Positions 52,396 through 61,579 of a stretch of DNA of 64,000 bases are shown here, in pieces. The notes below the pieces were generated by a model. The model ran no database searches. It saw nothing but the letters and a program-made list of their open reading frames with translations, and was not told the DNA's origin. Both the position numbers and the translations under genes were made by a program. Position 1 is the first letter of the stretch. Each line of letters starts with the position of its first letter. Origin of the DNA: G965230065 sp965230065 (GTDB taxonomy: Bacteria > Bacteroidota > Bacteroidia > Cytophagales > Cyclobacteriaceae); NCBI GenBank assembly GCA_965230065.1, contig OZ245942.1, forward strand, positions 6,448,001 through 6,512,000, given 5' to 3'.

Positions 52396-53715
52396 TTACA
52401 AATCAAACAATCCCTGATTCAACTGGTTCAAAGCATCTTCTTTCAAATTACTATCAACCAATAACGAGATATTGTACCTGCTTCCTCCATAAGATACCAT
52501 CCGAACAGACAGGTCGCCTACTGCGTTCATCACTCTTTTCAGTACACCTTTTTTATTTACCATCATGTGCCCAACAATACAAATAATCGTTTGCTCTTTA
52601 TCAATCTCAACTTCGCCATAGGCTTTCAGTTCCTGAATAATGGCATCAAGATGACTTACATCATCGATGGTGAGCGATACAGCTACCTCAGAGGTAGTGA
52701 TCATATCGATGGGGGTTTGGTATTTTTCAAAAATGCCAAATATTTTACAGAGAAATCCATATGCCAGGAGCATGCGTGAAGACTTGATTTTGATGGCCGT
52801 AATTCCATCTTTTGCTGCTATTGCTTTGATCTCATGTCCACCTTTCTTTTCGGTAATCAGTGTACCTAAGGCTTCCGGCTTCATCGTATTCAACAAACGC
52901 ACCGGAATATTGGCATATTGGGCTGGACGAATAGAAGAAGGGTGTAAAATTTTTGCACCAAAATAAGCTAACTCAGCCGCTTCATCAAAAGACAGCTCGG
53001 CCACAGGAAAGGTTTTTTTAACAATCCGCGGATCGTTGTTATGCATTCCGTCTATATCAGTCCATATTTGTATCTCCTCGGCCTCAATGGCAGCTCCGAT
53101 CAAAGAGGCTGAATAATCACTACCGCCTCTTTGTAAATTATCTACCTTCCCCTTGCTGTTTCTACAAATATAACCCTGGGTAATAAACACCTGATTCTGT
53201 TGATGTGCTTCTAATAGTTGGGCAAGCTCACTTTTGATAAATGTAATATCAGGCTCATTTTCCTCATCAATGCGCATGAAATCGAGGGCTGGTAATAGCA
53301 CGGCATTTATCTTTATCTCTTCAAGATAGGTAGCAAAAAGCTGGGTTGATAGCAGTTCTCCACGTGCCAGGATTTCCTTCTCAACATTTTCATTGTATGC
53401 TTTGCCTGCAACGCTTGTCAAAAAGTCAAAGTGCTCATCAATTAACTGTTTTGCACGCCTCCTGCCAGCCTCAGATTGCACAAGCGCAGGATAAAAACCC
53501 TGGTATTTCTGCAGTAGTTCAGCAATAATTTTTTCAGCTAAAGCCGTATTACCTTCAGTCAATGCCTCACAAATTGATACTAAAGTATTGGTTGTACCTG
53601 ATAAAGCGGATAAAACTACAAATTTTGGTGTAGTATCTGCAGTTATCAGTTTTGCAATATGGTGCATGCGCTCCGGTGTACCTACCGAGGTGCCACCAAA
53701 CTTCATTACTTTCAT
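52396..53715 (-). CDS. lysC: aspartate kinase, monofunctional
   Basis: This enzyme phosphorylates aspartate in the first step of lysine, threonine and methionine synthesis. The opening MKVMKFGGTSVGTPERM is the family signature, with GRGGSDY-type QRGGSDYSASLIGAAI and TDIDGMHNNDPRIV for the active site. Two ACT-like domains end the protein (LLAYGFLCKIFGIFEKYQTP, IICIVGHMMVNKKGVLKRVM), the likely site of amino-acid feedback. The length of 439 aa fits; no homoserine dehydrogenase is fused. It ends a run of minus-strand genes but has no clear operon partner. Confidence 0.95.
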   Translation of the reverse strand: MKVMKFGGTSVGTPERMHHIAKLITADTTPKFVVLSALSGTTNTLVSICEALTEGNTALAEKIIAELLQKYQGFYPALVQSEAGRRRAKQLIDEHFDFLTSVAGKAYNENVEKEILARGELLSTQLFATYLEEIKINAVLLPALDFMRIDEENEPDITFIKSELAQLLEAHQQNQVFITQGYICRNSKGKVDNLQRGGSDYSASLIGAAIEAEEIQIWTDIDGMHNNDPRIVKKTFPVAELSFDEAAELAYFGAKILHPSSIRPAQYANIPVRLLNTMKPEALGTLITEKKGGHEIKAIAAKDGITAIKIKSSRMLLAYGFLCKIFGIFEKYQTPIDMITTSEVAVSLTIDDVSHLDAIIQELKAYGEVEIDKEQTIICIVGHMMVNKKGVLKRVMNAVGDLSVRMVSYGGSRYNISLLVDSNLKEDALNQLNQGLFDL

Positions 53716-53736
53716 ATGTTGAATATTTTTTATTCT

Positions 53737-54213
53737 TTAAAACCCAAGCATTCTTATGGCACTGATGGCTGCCTCATCCCCTTTATTGCCATGTTTTCCA
53801 CCAGCCCTGTCTTTGGCCTGCTCATAGGTAAGGGGCGTCAATACGCCAAAAACCACGGGTTTGTTATACTTTATGGCTACATCTGTCAAGCCTTGTGCCA
53901 CTGCATGACAAATATAATCTGAATGTGGGGTATCTCCTTTTATAACACAACCAATACAAATTACGGCATCAATTTCAGCTTGTGCTGCCAACCATTGTGC
54001 GCCCAAAGTAAGTTCAAAACTACCGGGCACCTGCTTGCTGGTGATATTTGCTTTATTGGCCCCATTTGTAAGCAAGGTTTCTAAAGCGCCCTGGTAAAGC
54101 GCTCCTGTAATTTCGGGGATATATTCTGCCGTAACAATACCAAAACGCTTATCCGAAATATCTGGAAGCCCTTCCGTGCTGTAAACACTCAAACTTTTTA
54201 GCTCCGTTGCCAT
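53737..54213 (-). CDS. ribH: 6,7-dimethyl-8-ribityllumazine synthase
   Basis: This is the penultimate enzyme of riboflavin synthesis, forming a shell-like oligomer. Motifs are ITSKQVPGSFELTLGAQWLA (substrate contacts), VICIGCVIKGDTPHSDYICH with the catalytic His, and KPVVFGVLTPLTYEQAKDRAG. The length of 158 aa is standard. It lies 21 bases upstream of the aspartate kinase on the same strand, so the two may be co-transcribed. It is separated from the TPR gene before it by a terminator at 54246-54280. Confidence 0.96.
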   Translation of the reverse strand: MATELKSLSVYSTEGLPDISDKRFGIVTAEYIPEITGALYQGALETLLTNGANKANITSKQVPGSFELTLGAQWLAAQAEIDAVICIGCVIKGDTPHSDYICHAVAQGLTDVAIKYNKPVVFGVLTPLTYEQAKDRAGGKHGNKGDEAAISAIRMLGF

Positions 54214-54245
54214 ATGTTTAGTTGATTCAAGAAAGTGTGAAACAT

Positions 54246-54280
54246 AAAAAAAGGATAAGAGAGCTATCTGCCCTTATCCT
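54246..54280 (-). terminator. Rho-independent terminator after the TPR membrane protein gene
   Basis: AGGATAAG (54252-54259) pairs with CTTATCCT (54273-54280), with an A-run at 54246-54252 that becomes a T-run on the minus strand. Confidence 0.75.
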
Positions 54281-54306
54281 CATGAAAATTTGTTTAAGCC
54301 AGACAG

Positions 54307-55041
54307 CTAGTTTGATACCAATCCTTCTAAACGCATCTTTTGTTTCTGCGCCTGTTGTACGTCAGTAGCCTCCGGAAATTCTTCAATAATACGATTGTAT
54401 GCTTCTAAAGCACTACTGTAATCACCCATTTGCTCATATGCAAGAGCAGCCTTAGAAATATATTGCGGCGAAAAGAACTTATTCGGTTTATAATTAGCAG
54501 CTTTTTCGTATTGGCTGGCAGCTTCTTCAAAATCACCCAACTCCATGTAAGCATCGCCTACCAATGCATAGGCCCTGGCTTGTACGAGTGCATCTGAGGC
54601 AGAAAAGTCGTTCAGGTAATCGATGGCTTCTTCAAAATTTCCTTGTTTCAGATAAACAAGTCCGGCGTAATATTTAGATAAGTTAGCTGCATCTGTAAGG
54701 CTGTAGTTATCAATAATATCCAGAAAGCCATAGTTGTTCCCATCTCCCTGCAAAGCCCTGCTCAGGCTGTCAGCTTCAAAATAATAAACAGCCTGGAACA
54801 TCTCTTCCTGGGCCTCTGCATTTTGATTGTCCACATAATACCGATAACCGAAAAACCCTGCGATTATCAGTGCCAGCACCCCGCCTATCACCAGAAATAA
54901 TGTAGCATGTTGCTCTATATAAGATTCCGTCTTGGACAGTCTGTCCCTTAACGCATCCGGATTTTCTAATAATTCATGTTCTTCGTGCTGGGAGCCTTTC
55001 GATTTAGACTTAGGTTTCCCTCCTTTTACTCTATTAGCCAT
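54307..55041 (-). CDS. membrane-anchored TPR protein (YfgM-like)
   Basis: This is a 244-aa protein with a Lys/Ser-rich cytosolic head, one membrane helix (LFLVIGGVLALIIAGFFGYRYYV, split here as LFLVIGGVLALI and IAGFFGYRYYV, about residues 48-70) and a periplasmic helical domain with TPR repeats (YYAGLVYLKQGNFEEAIDYL, AYMELGDFEEAASQYEKAA, AYEQMGDYSSALEAYNRII). Similar proteins accompany the secretion channel or envelope complexes. It is followed by a terminator. The role here is inferred from architecture. Confidence 0.88.
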   Translation of the reverse strand: MANRVKGGKPKSKSKGSQHEEHELLENPDALRDRLSKTESYIEQHATLFLVIGGVLALIIAGFFGYRYYVDNQNAEAQEEMFQAVYYFEADSLSRALQGDGNNYGFLDIIDNYSLTDAANLSKYYAGLVYLKQGNFEEAIDYLNDFSASDALVQARAYALVGDAYMELGDFEEAASQYEKAANYKPNKFFSPQYISKAALAYEQMGDYSSALEAYNRIIEEFPEATDVQQAQKQKMRLEGLVSN

Positions 55042-55149
55042 TTTTCTATAATTCCGCTAAAATTTTTGCCTTAAGCATGCTACTAAAAAACTCACAAAAG
55101 GAGCAAATCAGTGCAAGAGTGCAAAGTTACAATAAATATTTATCAACAT

Positions 55150-55178
55150 AAAAAAAGAGCTTTGCATTTTCGCAAAGC
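55150..55178 (-). terminator. Rho-independent terminator downstream of pdhA
   Basis: GCTTTGC (55159-55165) pairs with GCAAAGC (55172-55178). The A-run at 55150-55156 gives the T-run on the minus strand. It lies about 140 bases beyond the pdhA stop. Confidence 0.65.
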
Positions 55179-55314
55179 CAAACTATTTTGAGCGTTTCTG
55201 GTTTCTTGTTGAAAGTTTGTAGTTCAGAAAGCTTTTAAACCGACTGCTTTGGAAGAGCTGCCCCGGTTGTCCGTCGGCAGCCAGCAAAAATCAAAAGTCC
55301 AGTAAAACAGCCAA

Positions 55315-56358
55315 TCAGTCCAGTATAAAAGGATAATCTTGCTGCACATATACGTCTTTGAGCGCTTCTTCAGCTTCAGGATAAGGGGATTCGTCAGCAA
55401 ACTGAATGGCTTCATCCACGATATTATTTTTCTGCTTTTCAATTTCTTTCAGGTCTTCAGCAGAAGCATATTTCTTATCAATGATGGTTTTTCTCACCTG
55501 CTCAATGGGGTCCATATCCTTGTATTCCTGCAACTCATCTTTCGTACGATACTTTGCCGGGTCAGACATTGAGTGTCCTTTGTATCTGTAGGTTCTCAAT
55601 TCTAACAAAGTAGGCCCATCCCCTTTTCTGGCTCTGTCAGCAGCACTGGCCATGGCCTCATGCACGTTTTCCACTTTCATGGCATCTACCGGAAATGATG
55701 GCATATCATAAGCTTCTCCCAGTGTATACAAATCAGCCACATTACTTGACCTGGCTACAGAAGTACCCATCGCATACCCATTATTTTCAATAGCGAAGAT
55801 GCAAGGCAGCTGATACATCATGGCCAGGTTCAAGGCTTCATGAAAGGCTCCCTGCCGCACGGCACCGTCTCCCATATATGTAACACATAAATTATCGGTT
55901 TTCTTATATTTTTCGGCAAAAGCAATGCCTGTGCCCAGGGGAATTTGCCCGCCTACAATACCATGTCCGCCAAAAAAGCCACGCTCTTTGTCAAACATGT
56001 GCATTGACCCGCCTTTTCCTTTAGAAATACCGGTAGCTTTGGCAAAAAGCTCAGCCATAATCACTTTAGGTTCTGCCCCGAGTGCAATCGGGTGCGCATG
56101 GTCACGGTAAGCAGTAATGTACTTGTCCCCCTCTTTCAAAGCACTTACCGAGCCTGCTGCGCATGCTTCCTGCCCTATGTATAAATGACAAAAACCCTTG
56201 ATTTTTTGCCGGCCATATTGTTGTCCTGCCTTTTCTTCAAACCTGCGCATCAGGTACATGATATCAAACCACCACAAGTATGTGTCTTTGGAAAATGTTT
56301 GTTTCTTAGAGCGTGCGTTTTGTTTTGTTTTTGATTTTTCTTTAGTACTTACTGCCAT
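55315..56358 (-). CDS. pdhA: pyruvate dehydrogenase E1 component, alpha subunit
   Basis: This is the alpha subunit of the thiamine-diphosphate E1 enzyme that decarboxylates pyruvate for acetyl-CoA. The ThDP motif is GDGAVRQGAFHEALNLA...IENNGYAMGTS, and the phosphate loop region is YRYKGHSMSDPAKYR, with EEKAGQQYGRQKIKGFCHLY at the start. The length of 347 aa is normal for the heterotetrameric type. The beta subunit and E2 genes are not next to it in this window. Confidence 0.94.
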   Translation of the reverse strand: MAVSTKEKSKTKQNARSKKQTFSKDTYLWWFDIMYLMRRFEEKAGQQYGRQKIKGFCHLYIGQEACAAGSVSALKEGDKYITAYRDHAHPIALGAEPKVIMAELFAKATGISKGKGGSMHMFDKERGFFGGHGIVGGQIPLGTGIAFAEKYKKTDNLCVTYMGDGAVRQGAFHEALNLAMMYQLPCIFAIENNGYAMGTSVARSSNVADLYTLGEAYDMPSFPVDAMKVENVHEAMASAADRARKGDGPTLLELRTYRYKGHSMSDPAKYRTKDELQEYKDMDPIEQVRKTIIDKKYASAEDLKEIEKQKNNIVDEAIQFADESPYPEAEEALKDVYVQQDYPFILD

Positions 56359-56502
56359 AGTGTATTCGTTATCTCGTAGTTTTGAAATTTCTGCTACCAG
56401 CCTGGAGTATTTTCACTGAAAGGAACTGGATGCTCAATTATTCTCCTTATGTGTAAAAATTTGCACCCGCAAAATAAGGAAAAACATTCAACAAAAAGAC
56501 CA

Positions 56503-57663
56503 ATGTGGCTTGAAAAAATAGAAATACTCAATTATAAAAACCATGAAACAGCAAAATTAGAATTTTCTGAACAAATCAATGCATTTGTGGGTAGTAATGG
56601 AAGTGGTAAAACAAACCTGCTGGATGCCATTTATTACCTGTCTCTCACCAAAAGTGCGTTCAGTACCGAAGAACAGCAAAATATTCGCCATACTGCCCCC
56701 TTTTTTATGCTTAAAGGAGATTTTATTTTAGAAAATAAAAACTACCAAATACAATTCAGCTTCAAGCCCGGACAGAAAAAAAAAGCCCGTAACAATAAAA
56801 GGGTATATGACAAACTCAGTGAGCATATCGGAAAGTTCCCTGTGGTACTTATTGCGCCCAACGATACTGATATCATAAGAGATGGCAGTGATACACGGCG
56901 GAAGTTTTTTGATGGCATTATCTCTCAGATTAACAAACCATATCTCGAGAACCTGCTGCAATACAACCATATTCTCAGGCAAAGGAACAGCCTGTTAAAA
57001 CAATTTGCGGAAAGGAACTATTTTGATGCCGACTTGTTGGAAACTTACAATGAGCCTTTGCTTGATGCTGGGCAAAAAATTTATGAGGTGCGTAAAGCGT
57101 TTTTGACAGATTTCCACCCACATTTTCATGTCCATTACCAAAACCTGTCAGCCCAAAAAGAGACAGTCAATATCCAGTACCAATCTGACCTTGAAGAACA
57201 GAATTTTGAAGGTACTTTTAGAAAAAACCTACCCAAAGACCGTACCCTCCAACGTACAACCCTGGGTATCCATAAAGATGATTTTATTTTTGAAATCAAT
57301 GGACAGCCTTTGAAAAAATTTGGTTCTCAGGGGCAACAGAAATCTTTTGTGATTGCATTGAAGCTGACCCAGTTTGATATGATTAAGCATCAGAAAAAAA
57401 TAAAACCCATTCTGTTGTTAGACGATATTTTTGATAAACTAGATGATTTGCGTATTCAAAAACTTACAGAAATGGTGATCAATCAATCTTTTGGGCAGCT
57501 TTTCGTAACGGATGCCCGCCCTGAACGCACCGCATCCATATTTGACCGGGTAGTCGCTTATAAAAAAGTTTTTCATATCGAGGCAGGCCAGGTGGTTTCT
57601 ACACAGGACTCTGCTAAACCGGATGAAAAGCAAAAAATATCAACCACACCACAATCAAAATAG
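56503..57663 (+). CDS. recF: DNA replication and repair protein RecF
   Basis: This SMC-like ATPase loads RecA at single-strand gaps. The start was set at 56503 (MWLEKIEILNYKN), the family's usual opening; the 18 residues before it look like spacer. Walker A is GSNGSGKTN (residues 30-38), the signature is FGSQGQQKSFVIALKL, and Walker B is PILLLDDIFDKLD. The length of 386 aa fits. Its 3' end overlaps the convergent nhaD gene by 50 bases. Confidence 0.95.
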   Translation: MWLEKIEILNYKNHETAKLEFSEQINAFVGSNGSGKTNLLDAIYYLSLTKSAFSTEEQQNIRHTAPFFMLKGDFILENKNYQIQFSFKPGQKKKARNNKRVYDKLSEHIGKFPVVLIAPNDTDIIRDGSDTRRKFFDGIISQINKPYLENLLQYNHILRQRNSLLKQFAERNYFDADLLETYNEPLLDAGQKIYEVRKAFLTDFHPHFHVHYQNLSAQKETVNIQYQSDLEEQNFEGTFRKNLPKDRTLQRTTLGIHKDDFIFEINGQPLKKFGSQGQQKSFVIALKLTQFDMIKHQKKIKPILLLDDIFDKLDDLRIQKLTEMVINQSFGQLFVTDARPERTASIFDRVVAYKKVFHIEAGQVVSTQDSAKPDEKQKISTTPQSK

Positions 57664-59137
57664 GTAATAAGATGGGAATGGAAAAGCGAATGATATATCC
57701 GAAAAAAGAAGGCATTTTAATACCTACCTGCTCAGCGATGGATTTAACCATAAAGTTAGGGCCATTCCCTATGTAAGTCATAGCACCAAAAAATACCGCA
57801 GCAATAGAAATAGCAGTCAGGTCTATAATACTGTCCGGAAAAGCTCCTTGTGCGTAAGCCACAACATCACTTACCTGCCCTATGCTGGCACCCTGTGCAG
57901 CCATGGCCGCCGTCAGAAAATTAATATAAGTGGGGGCATTGTCCAAAAAACCAGATAATATGCCTGTGCCCCAATAAAGGGTATTATGGCTAATGAGTTG
58001 TACACCTGTTTCGGATTGGGCAAACTCACCTACCAGTTCCAGAGCGGGGATCATCGTGGCAAAAATTCCGACAAAGAGATAGGCCACTTCCCTGATAGGC
58101 TCAAAATTAAAGTCGTTTCCTTTCAGGGCTTTTTTACTGGCAAACCGATAGGATAAATAGGCTACCGAAAACATGATGATTTCGCGGATATAAGAAAATT
58201 CCTGTCCGTCATACATGATGCCCGGCACCCAGTCAAAAACTTTAGGGTCAATAAAAACAGACAAAATGACAACACCTAACCAGGCAAAGTTTCTGGTGCC
58301 GGTGAGGGTTATTTTATTCGTATACTCCACAGCCACAGGATTCCCCTCTGTTTCGGGCTCCTGCTTATTACGCTTATCAATGATGTAGAAAACCCCGGCT
58401 AAAACCACGATGGCAAAAGCCCATTCCACCAAATTATGCTCCATTGTCCAGAAAAAAGGCACCCCTCTCAAAAACCCTAAGAACAAAGGTGGGTCTCCAA
58501 TAGGCGTAAGCGCTCCCCCGATATTACTAATCATAAAAATGAAAAATATGATATGATAGGGTTGTATCCGGCCACGATTCACCCGGATAAAAGGACGGAT
58601 CAGCAACATGGATGCTCCGGTTGTACCAATCAGGTTAGCCACTACCGAACCAATTACTAAAAGAATTACATTTACCAAAGGGGTGCCCTTTTTATCAATT
58701 TGGATCAAAATGCCCCCTGAGGCTATATATAATGAAGATAACAGTGCAATAAACTGGATATACTCTACCATGGAATGCACCGGTCCGTGAATATTATGCA
58801 ACGCAAACACATAGTACCCAATCATAAAAGCTGCCAAAGCAACAGCAATTTTAGGATAGTTTTTATGCCAAAAATGCTCATAGAACAATGGCCCGGTGGC
58901 AATCATTAAAAGCAAAAGCACGAATGGAATGACCGTCCAGCCGGGAGGTGAAGCATGCCCCCCATGATCTTCATCAGCAGTATGATGTTCGGCATTGTCA
59001 TCCTGGTGCCCATCCGTATGGTTTACACTAGTGGATACAGTATCCTGATCATGATCCTGATATAAGTTATTAGAGTAAGTAGTAACAGGCAATAATATAC
59101 TAAGTATGAACGCAAAAATAAGTGCGATTCGCTTCAT
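57614..59137 (-). CDS. nhaD: Na+/H+ antiporter NhaD type
   Basis: This is an inner-membrane sodium/proton antiporter with about 12 membrane segments. The start was set at 59137 (MKRIALIFAFILSILL), because the longer frame lacks a signal-like start. A signal or first helix is followed by a His/Asp-rich periplasmic stretch with seven His between residues 29 and 61 (GHQDDNAEHHTADEDHGGH). Family motifs include IGTTGASMLLIRPFI, ISNIGGALTPIGDPPLFLGF and LSGFLDNAPTYINF. It helps salt and pH balance in marine bacteria. The 3' end overlaps recF by 50 bases. Confidence 0.93.
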   Translation of the reverse strand: MKRIALIFAFILSILLPVTTYSNNLYQDHDQDTVSTSVNHTDGHQDDNAEHHTADEDHGGHASPPGWTVIPFVLLLLMIATGPLFYEHFWHKNYPKIAVALAAFMIGYYVFALHNIHGPVHSMVEYIQFIALLSSLYIASGGILIQIDKKGTPLVNVILLVIGSVVANLIGTTGASMLLIRPFIRVNRGRIQPYHIIFFIFMISNIGGALTPIGDPPLFLGFLRGVPFFWTMEHNLVEWAFAIVVLAGVFYIIDKRNKQEPETEGNPVAVEYTNKITLTGTRNFAWLGVVILSVFIDPKVFDWVPGIMYDGQEFSYIREIIMFSVAYLSYRFASKKALKGNDFNFEPIREVAYLFVGIFATMIPALELVGEFAQSETGVQLISHNTLYWGTGILSGFLDNAPTYINFLTAAMAAQGASIGQVSDVVAYAQGAFPDSIIDLTAISIAAVFFGAMTYIGNGPNFMVKSIAEQVGIKMPSFFGYIIRFSIPILLPILIVVWLIFFAFHPV

Positions 59138-59197
59138 TGAGACAGTTAAATTTAAAATGGTACGCCAAAGTATGAGGTAATTCTCTGAAAAACAAAA

Positions 59198-59205
59198 TAA
59201 TTTTG
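59198..59205 (+). promoter_or_regulatory. candidate -7 box TAATTTTG before coaX
   Basis: This is an exact TAnnTTTG match ending 4 bases before the ATG at 59210. If used, the transcript would be nearly leaderless; otherwise it is a chance match. Confidence 0.25.
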
Positions 59206-59209
59206 AAGT

Positions 59210-59962
59210 ATGATATTGCTCTCTGTAGACGTTGGAAATACCCGGACAAAAGTTGGTGTTTTTCAAAATACTGAATTACAACAAGTAGATATTTTTCCTA
59301 CCGAGGAACTTACGCGTATTCCGAAAAAATACGACTATGCGTATGCTATTATTTCCAGTGTCAGCAATTTACCTGTCCCTACTACCCTAAAGTTTGGCAA
59401 AAAAAGGCTATTGCTTCTGAACCATCAAACACAATTACCCTTTGAAAATAAATATAAAACGCCAAAAACCCTGGGTACGGACAGGGTGGCGGCTGTTGCC
59501 GGAGCATTTAGCTTATTTCCTCAAAAAAATGCCCTGGTAATTGATTTGGGCAGTTGCACCACCTATGACTTTATAGATTATTGTGGGGTATATCATGGAG
59601 GGAGTATTGCACCAGGTTTGCAAATGAGGCTGCAAGCCATGCACACTTTTACAGCTAAGTTACCGTTAGTGAATATAAATAATCATAACATCAACACTCC
59701 TTTGATAGGAAATAGTACGGAAACAGCATTACTCAGCGGAGCAGTTAATGGCATTATTGCAGAAATCACACAAATGATTCGGATGTATACAGACAAATTT
59801 GCAGATTTGCAGATTGTAATATGTGGTGGAAATGCGACACTCCTTGCAAATGAAATTCCAATGAACATAAGCGTAATGCCTGAGCTGGTACTTATTGGGT
59901 TAAACAGTATTTTACGCTACCATCTGCCCCATCTTGATGAGTGGGAACCCACGTTGCATTGA
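59210..59962 (+). CDS. coaX: type III pantothenate kinase
   Basis: This is the first enzyme of coenzyme A synthesis, of the type that uses high ATP and is not feedback-inhibited. Motifs are LLSVDVGNTRTKVGVF (phosphate loop), KTLGTDRVAAVAGA, LVIDLGSCTTYDFID and GGSIAPGLQMRLQAMHTFTAKLP. The length of 250 aa fits. It is the first gene of a rightward group that continues through the outer-membrane protein. Confidence 0.95.
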   Translation: MILLSVDVGNTRTKVGVFQNTELQQVDIFPTEELTRIPKKYDYAYAIISSVSNLPVPTTLKFGKKRLLLLNHQTQLPFENKYKTPKTLGTDRVAAVAGAFSLFPQKNALVIDLGSCTTYDFIDYCGVYHGGSIAPGLQMRLQAMHTFTAKLPLVNINNHNINTPLIGNSTETALLSGAVNGIIAEITQMIRMYTDKFADLQIVICGGNATLLANEIPMNISVMPELVLIGLNSILRYHLPHLDEWEPTLH

Positions 59963-59982
59963 TAAATAAATTTGATTAACAG

Positions 59983-61254
59983 GTGAAAAAATTCTTTCTT
60001 TTTGCAGTTTGCTTTATATTCTTTCAAACATCTTGCCTCACAATATTTGCCCAGATCAACAAATCTCCCTATTCTAACCAGGGCATCGGCATGCTTACGA
60101 GCCCGGCCCTGGTTAACAACATAGGAATGGCCGGGCTGGGCATTAGCAATGGTAATGGCATACATATTAATAATGTAAACCCGGCGCTGTTATACAAAAA
60201 CAACCTTACTTCGTTTGACGCTGCCCTGGGCGGTGAAATCAACAACCTTTCCAACAGCGAAGAAACAAAACAGACCATAAATGGCGGGCTTTCTTATGTA
60301 GTACTTGCCTTACCTGTAATTCCTTTACGCTGGTCTTTCAGTGTGGGACTTATGCCATACAGTACCGTGGGCTACAGTGTAACCGAAACCCGCCCGGTGG
60401 AAGAAAGTGTTGATGGCTCAACCGCACAACTCTCAGCAAATGGCAGCGGAGGTATTACACAAGTTTACCTCTCCAATGGTATTAAAATTTTCAAAAATTT
60501 TTCGGTAGGCCTTAAAGCAGCCTTCTTGTTCGGAAGTATTGTTGAAGAAACTACCTATACATTAGACTCTCTCTCCCCCGGTTTTGCGTCAACCCTTGAA
60601 GAGCGCACATCTGTTTCAGATTTTATTTTTACACCTGCCGCCCATTATAGCCTCAAGCTCGGAAAAAATATAGCGCTTAATGCAGGAGTTACATTCCAGC
60701 CCAAAGCACCTGTGTCTTCTACAGGTTTTGCAAGTTTGCAAAGAAGGACTCCGGGCCTTGATATACCCATCAGTACAGATACATTAGGTGAAGAGTCAGG
60801 AAAGATAACTTTGCCAAGTCAGTATGGCTTTGGCTTATCACTTGAAAAACCCCTCAAATACACTGTAGGAGTAGACTTCCAGCTATTCAATTGGTCAGAA
60901 TACCGAAATTTCAGGGAAGATGATGAAGGGTTACAAAATGGATATAAAATAGCCCTGGGTGGTGAGATAATCCCGGATATCACTTCCGTAAACAGTTATG
61001 TTAAACGAATGCAATACCGGGCCGGTGGCAGTTATCAACTTTATCCTTACACGGTAAACGGCATACAAATTGACGGGTACAGCCTCAATGCTGGCTTATC
61101 ATTTCCAGTCAGGAATTTTTCTAGCCTAAACCTTGCCGTAGAATATGGTGAACGGGGTACCACCCAAGACCAGCTCATCAGGGAGTCTTATTTTCAAATT
61201 TATATAAGTGCTACATTCAACGACAGGTGGTTTATACGCAGAAGATTTGACTGA
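59983..61254 (+). CDS. outer-membrane beta-barrel protein (FadL/OmpP1-like)
   Basis: The frame starts with GTG at 59983 and a signal peptide (MKKFFLFAVCFIFFQTSC...FAQ). The rest is a series of amphipathic strands with aromatic girdles, opening with SPYSNQGIGMLTSPALVNNI and INNVNPALL, which resembles FadL/PorV-type barrels. The last residues RWFIRRRFD end in an aromatic-rich strand. Such barrels carry hydrophobic compounds or support surface secretion in Bacteroidota. It lies 20 bases after coaX, so the two may be co-transcribed. The substrate is unknown. Confidence 0.8.
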   Translation: MKKFFLFAVCFIFFQTSCLTIFAQINKSPYSNQGIGMLTSPALVNNIGMAGLGISNGNGIHINNVNPALLYKNNLTSFDAALGGEINNLSNSEETKQTINGGLSYVVLALPVIPLRWSFSVGLMPYSTVGYSVTETRPVEESVDGSTAQLSANGSGGITQVYLSNGIKIFKNFSVGLKAAFLFGSIVEETTYTLDSLSPGFASTLEERTSVSDFIFTPAAHYSLKLGKNIALNAGVTFQPKAPVSSTGFASLQRRTPGLDIPISTDTLGEESGKITLPSQYGFGLSLEKPLKYTVGVDFQLFNWSEYRNFREDDEGLQNGYKIALGGEIIPDITSVNSYVKRMQYRAGGSYQLYPYTVNGIQIDGYSLNAGLSFPVRNFSSLNLAVEYGERGTTQDQLIRESYFQIYISATFNDRWFIRRRFD

Positions 61255-61296
61255 TAATTTTACCTGATTTAGCATTCCCTCATGTATGTAATAATT

Positions 61297-61330
61297 TCAG
61301 TGAATAGTCTACCCCAGACTCTGATTTTTT
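61297..61330 (+). terminator. Rho-independent terminator after the outer-membrane protein gene
   Basis: AGTCT (61306-61310) pairs with AGACT (61316-61320), and TCAG (61297-61300) with CTGA (61321-61324), leaving a bulge; TTTTTT follows. Confidence 0.5.
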
Positions 61331-61380
61331 CTTTGAATAATTATATAAATAAGCAAAAAAATCATTATTTTTATTGTCAA

Positions 61381-61417
61381 TTTTAAGAATCGGCTTTATT
61401 ATTGCAGATTCTTAAAA
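61381..61417. promoter_or_regulatory. inverted repeat TTTTAAGAATC-N15-GATTCTTAAAA
   Basis: This is a perfect 11-bp inverted repeat with a 15-base spacer, 163 bases before the TPR gene. It could be an operator for a dimeric regulator or an RNA hairpin in the leader. Confidence 0.4.
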
Positions 61418-61579
61418 AGAATAACCTTGGCAGAATCAGTATATCTTAATAATAAATGCAAGTAAGAAAAAGATAGAAAACCCATGTTTATCGGTTTTTC
61501 GTATAATACTTCTGATTCAAATTTTATTCTTACATATAATTTTTAACGATTAACTAACTAAATCAAACGAGAGTAAAAC

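Larger units (their letters stand above)
61255..61579. other. spacer with a terminator and an inverted repeat
   Basis: This AT-rich spacer of 325 bases has no coding potential I can support. It holds a bulged hairpin with a T-run at 61297-61330 (terminator) and a perfect 11-bp inverted repeat at 61381-61417. The rest should contain the promoter of the TPR gene at 61580. Confidence 0.5.

Noticed and set aside
55178..55314. Possible frameshifted continuation of pdhA
   Set aside because: PdhA ends with the usual YPFILD, so the gene is complete; the short direct repeats (AGTCCAGTA) after the stop look like spacer.
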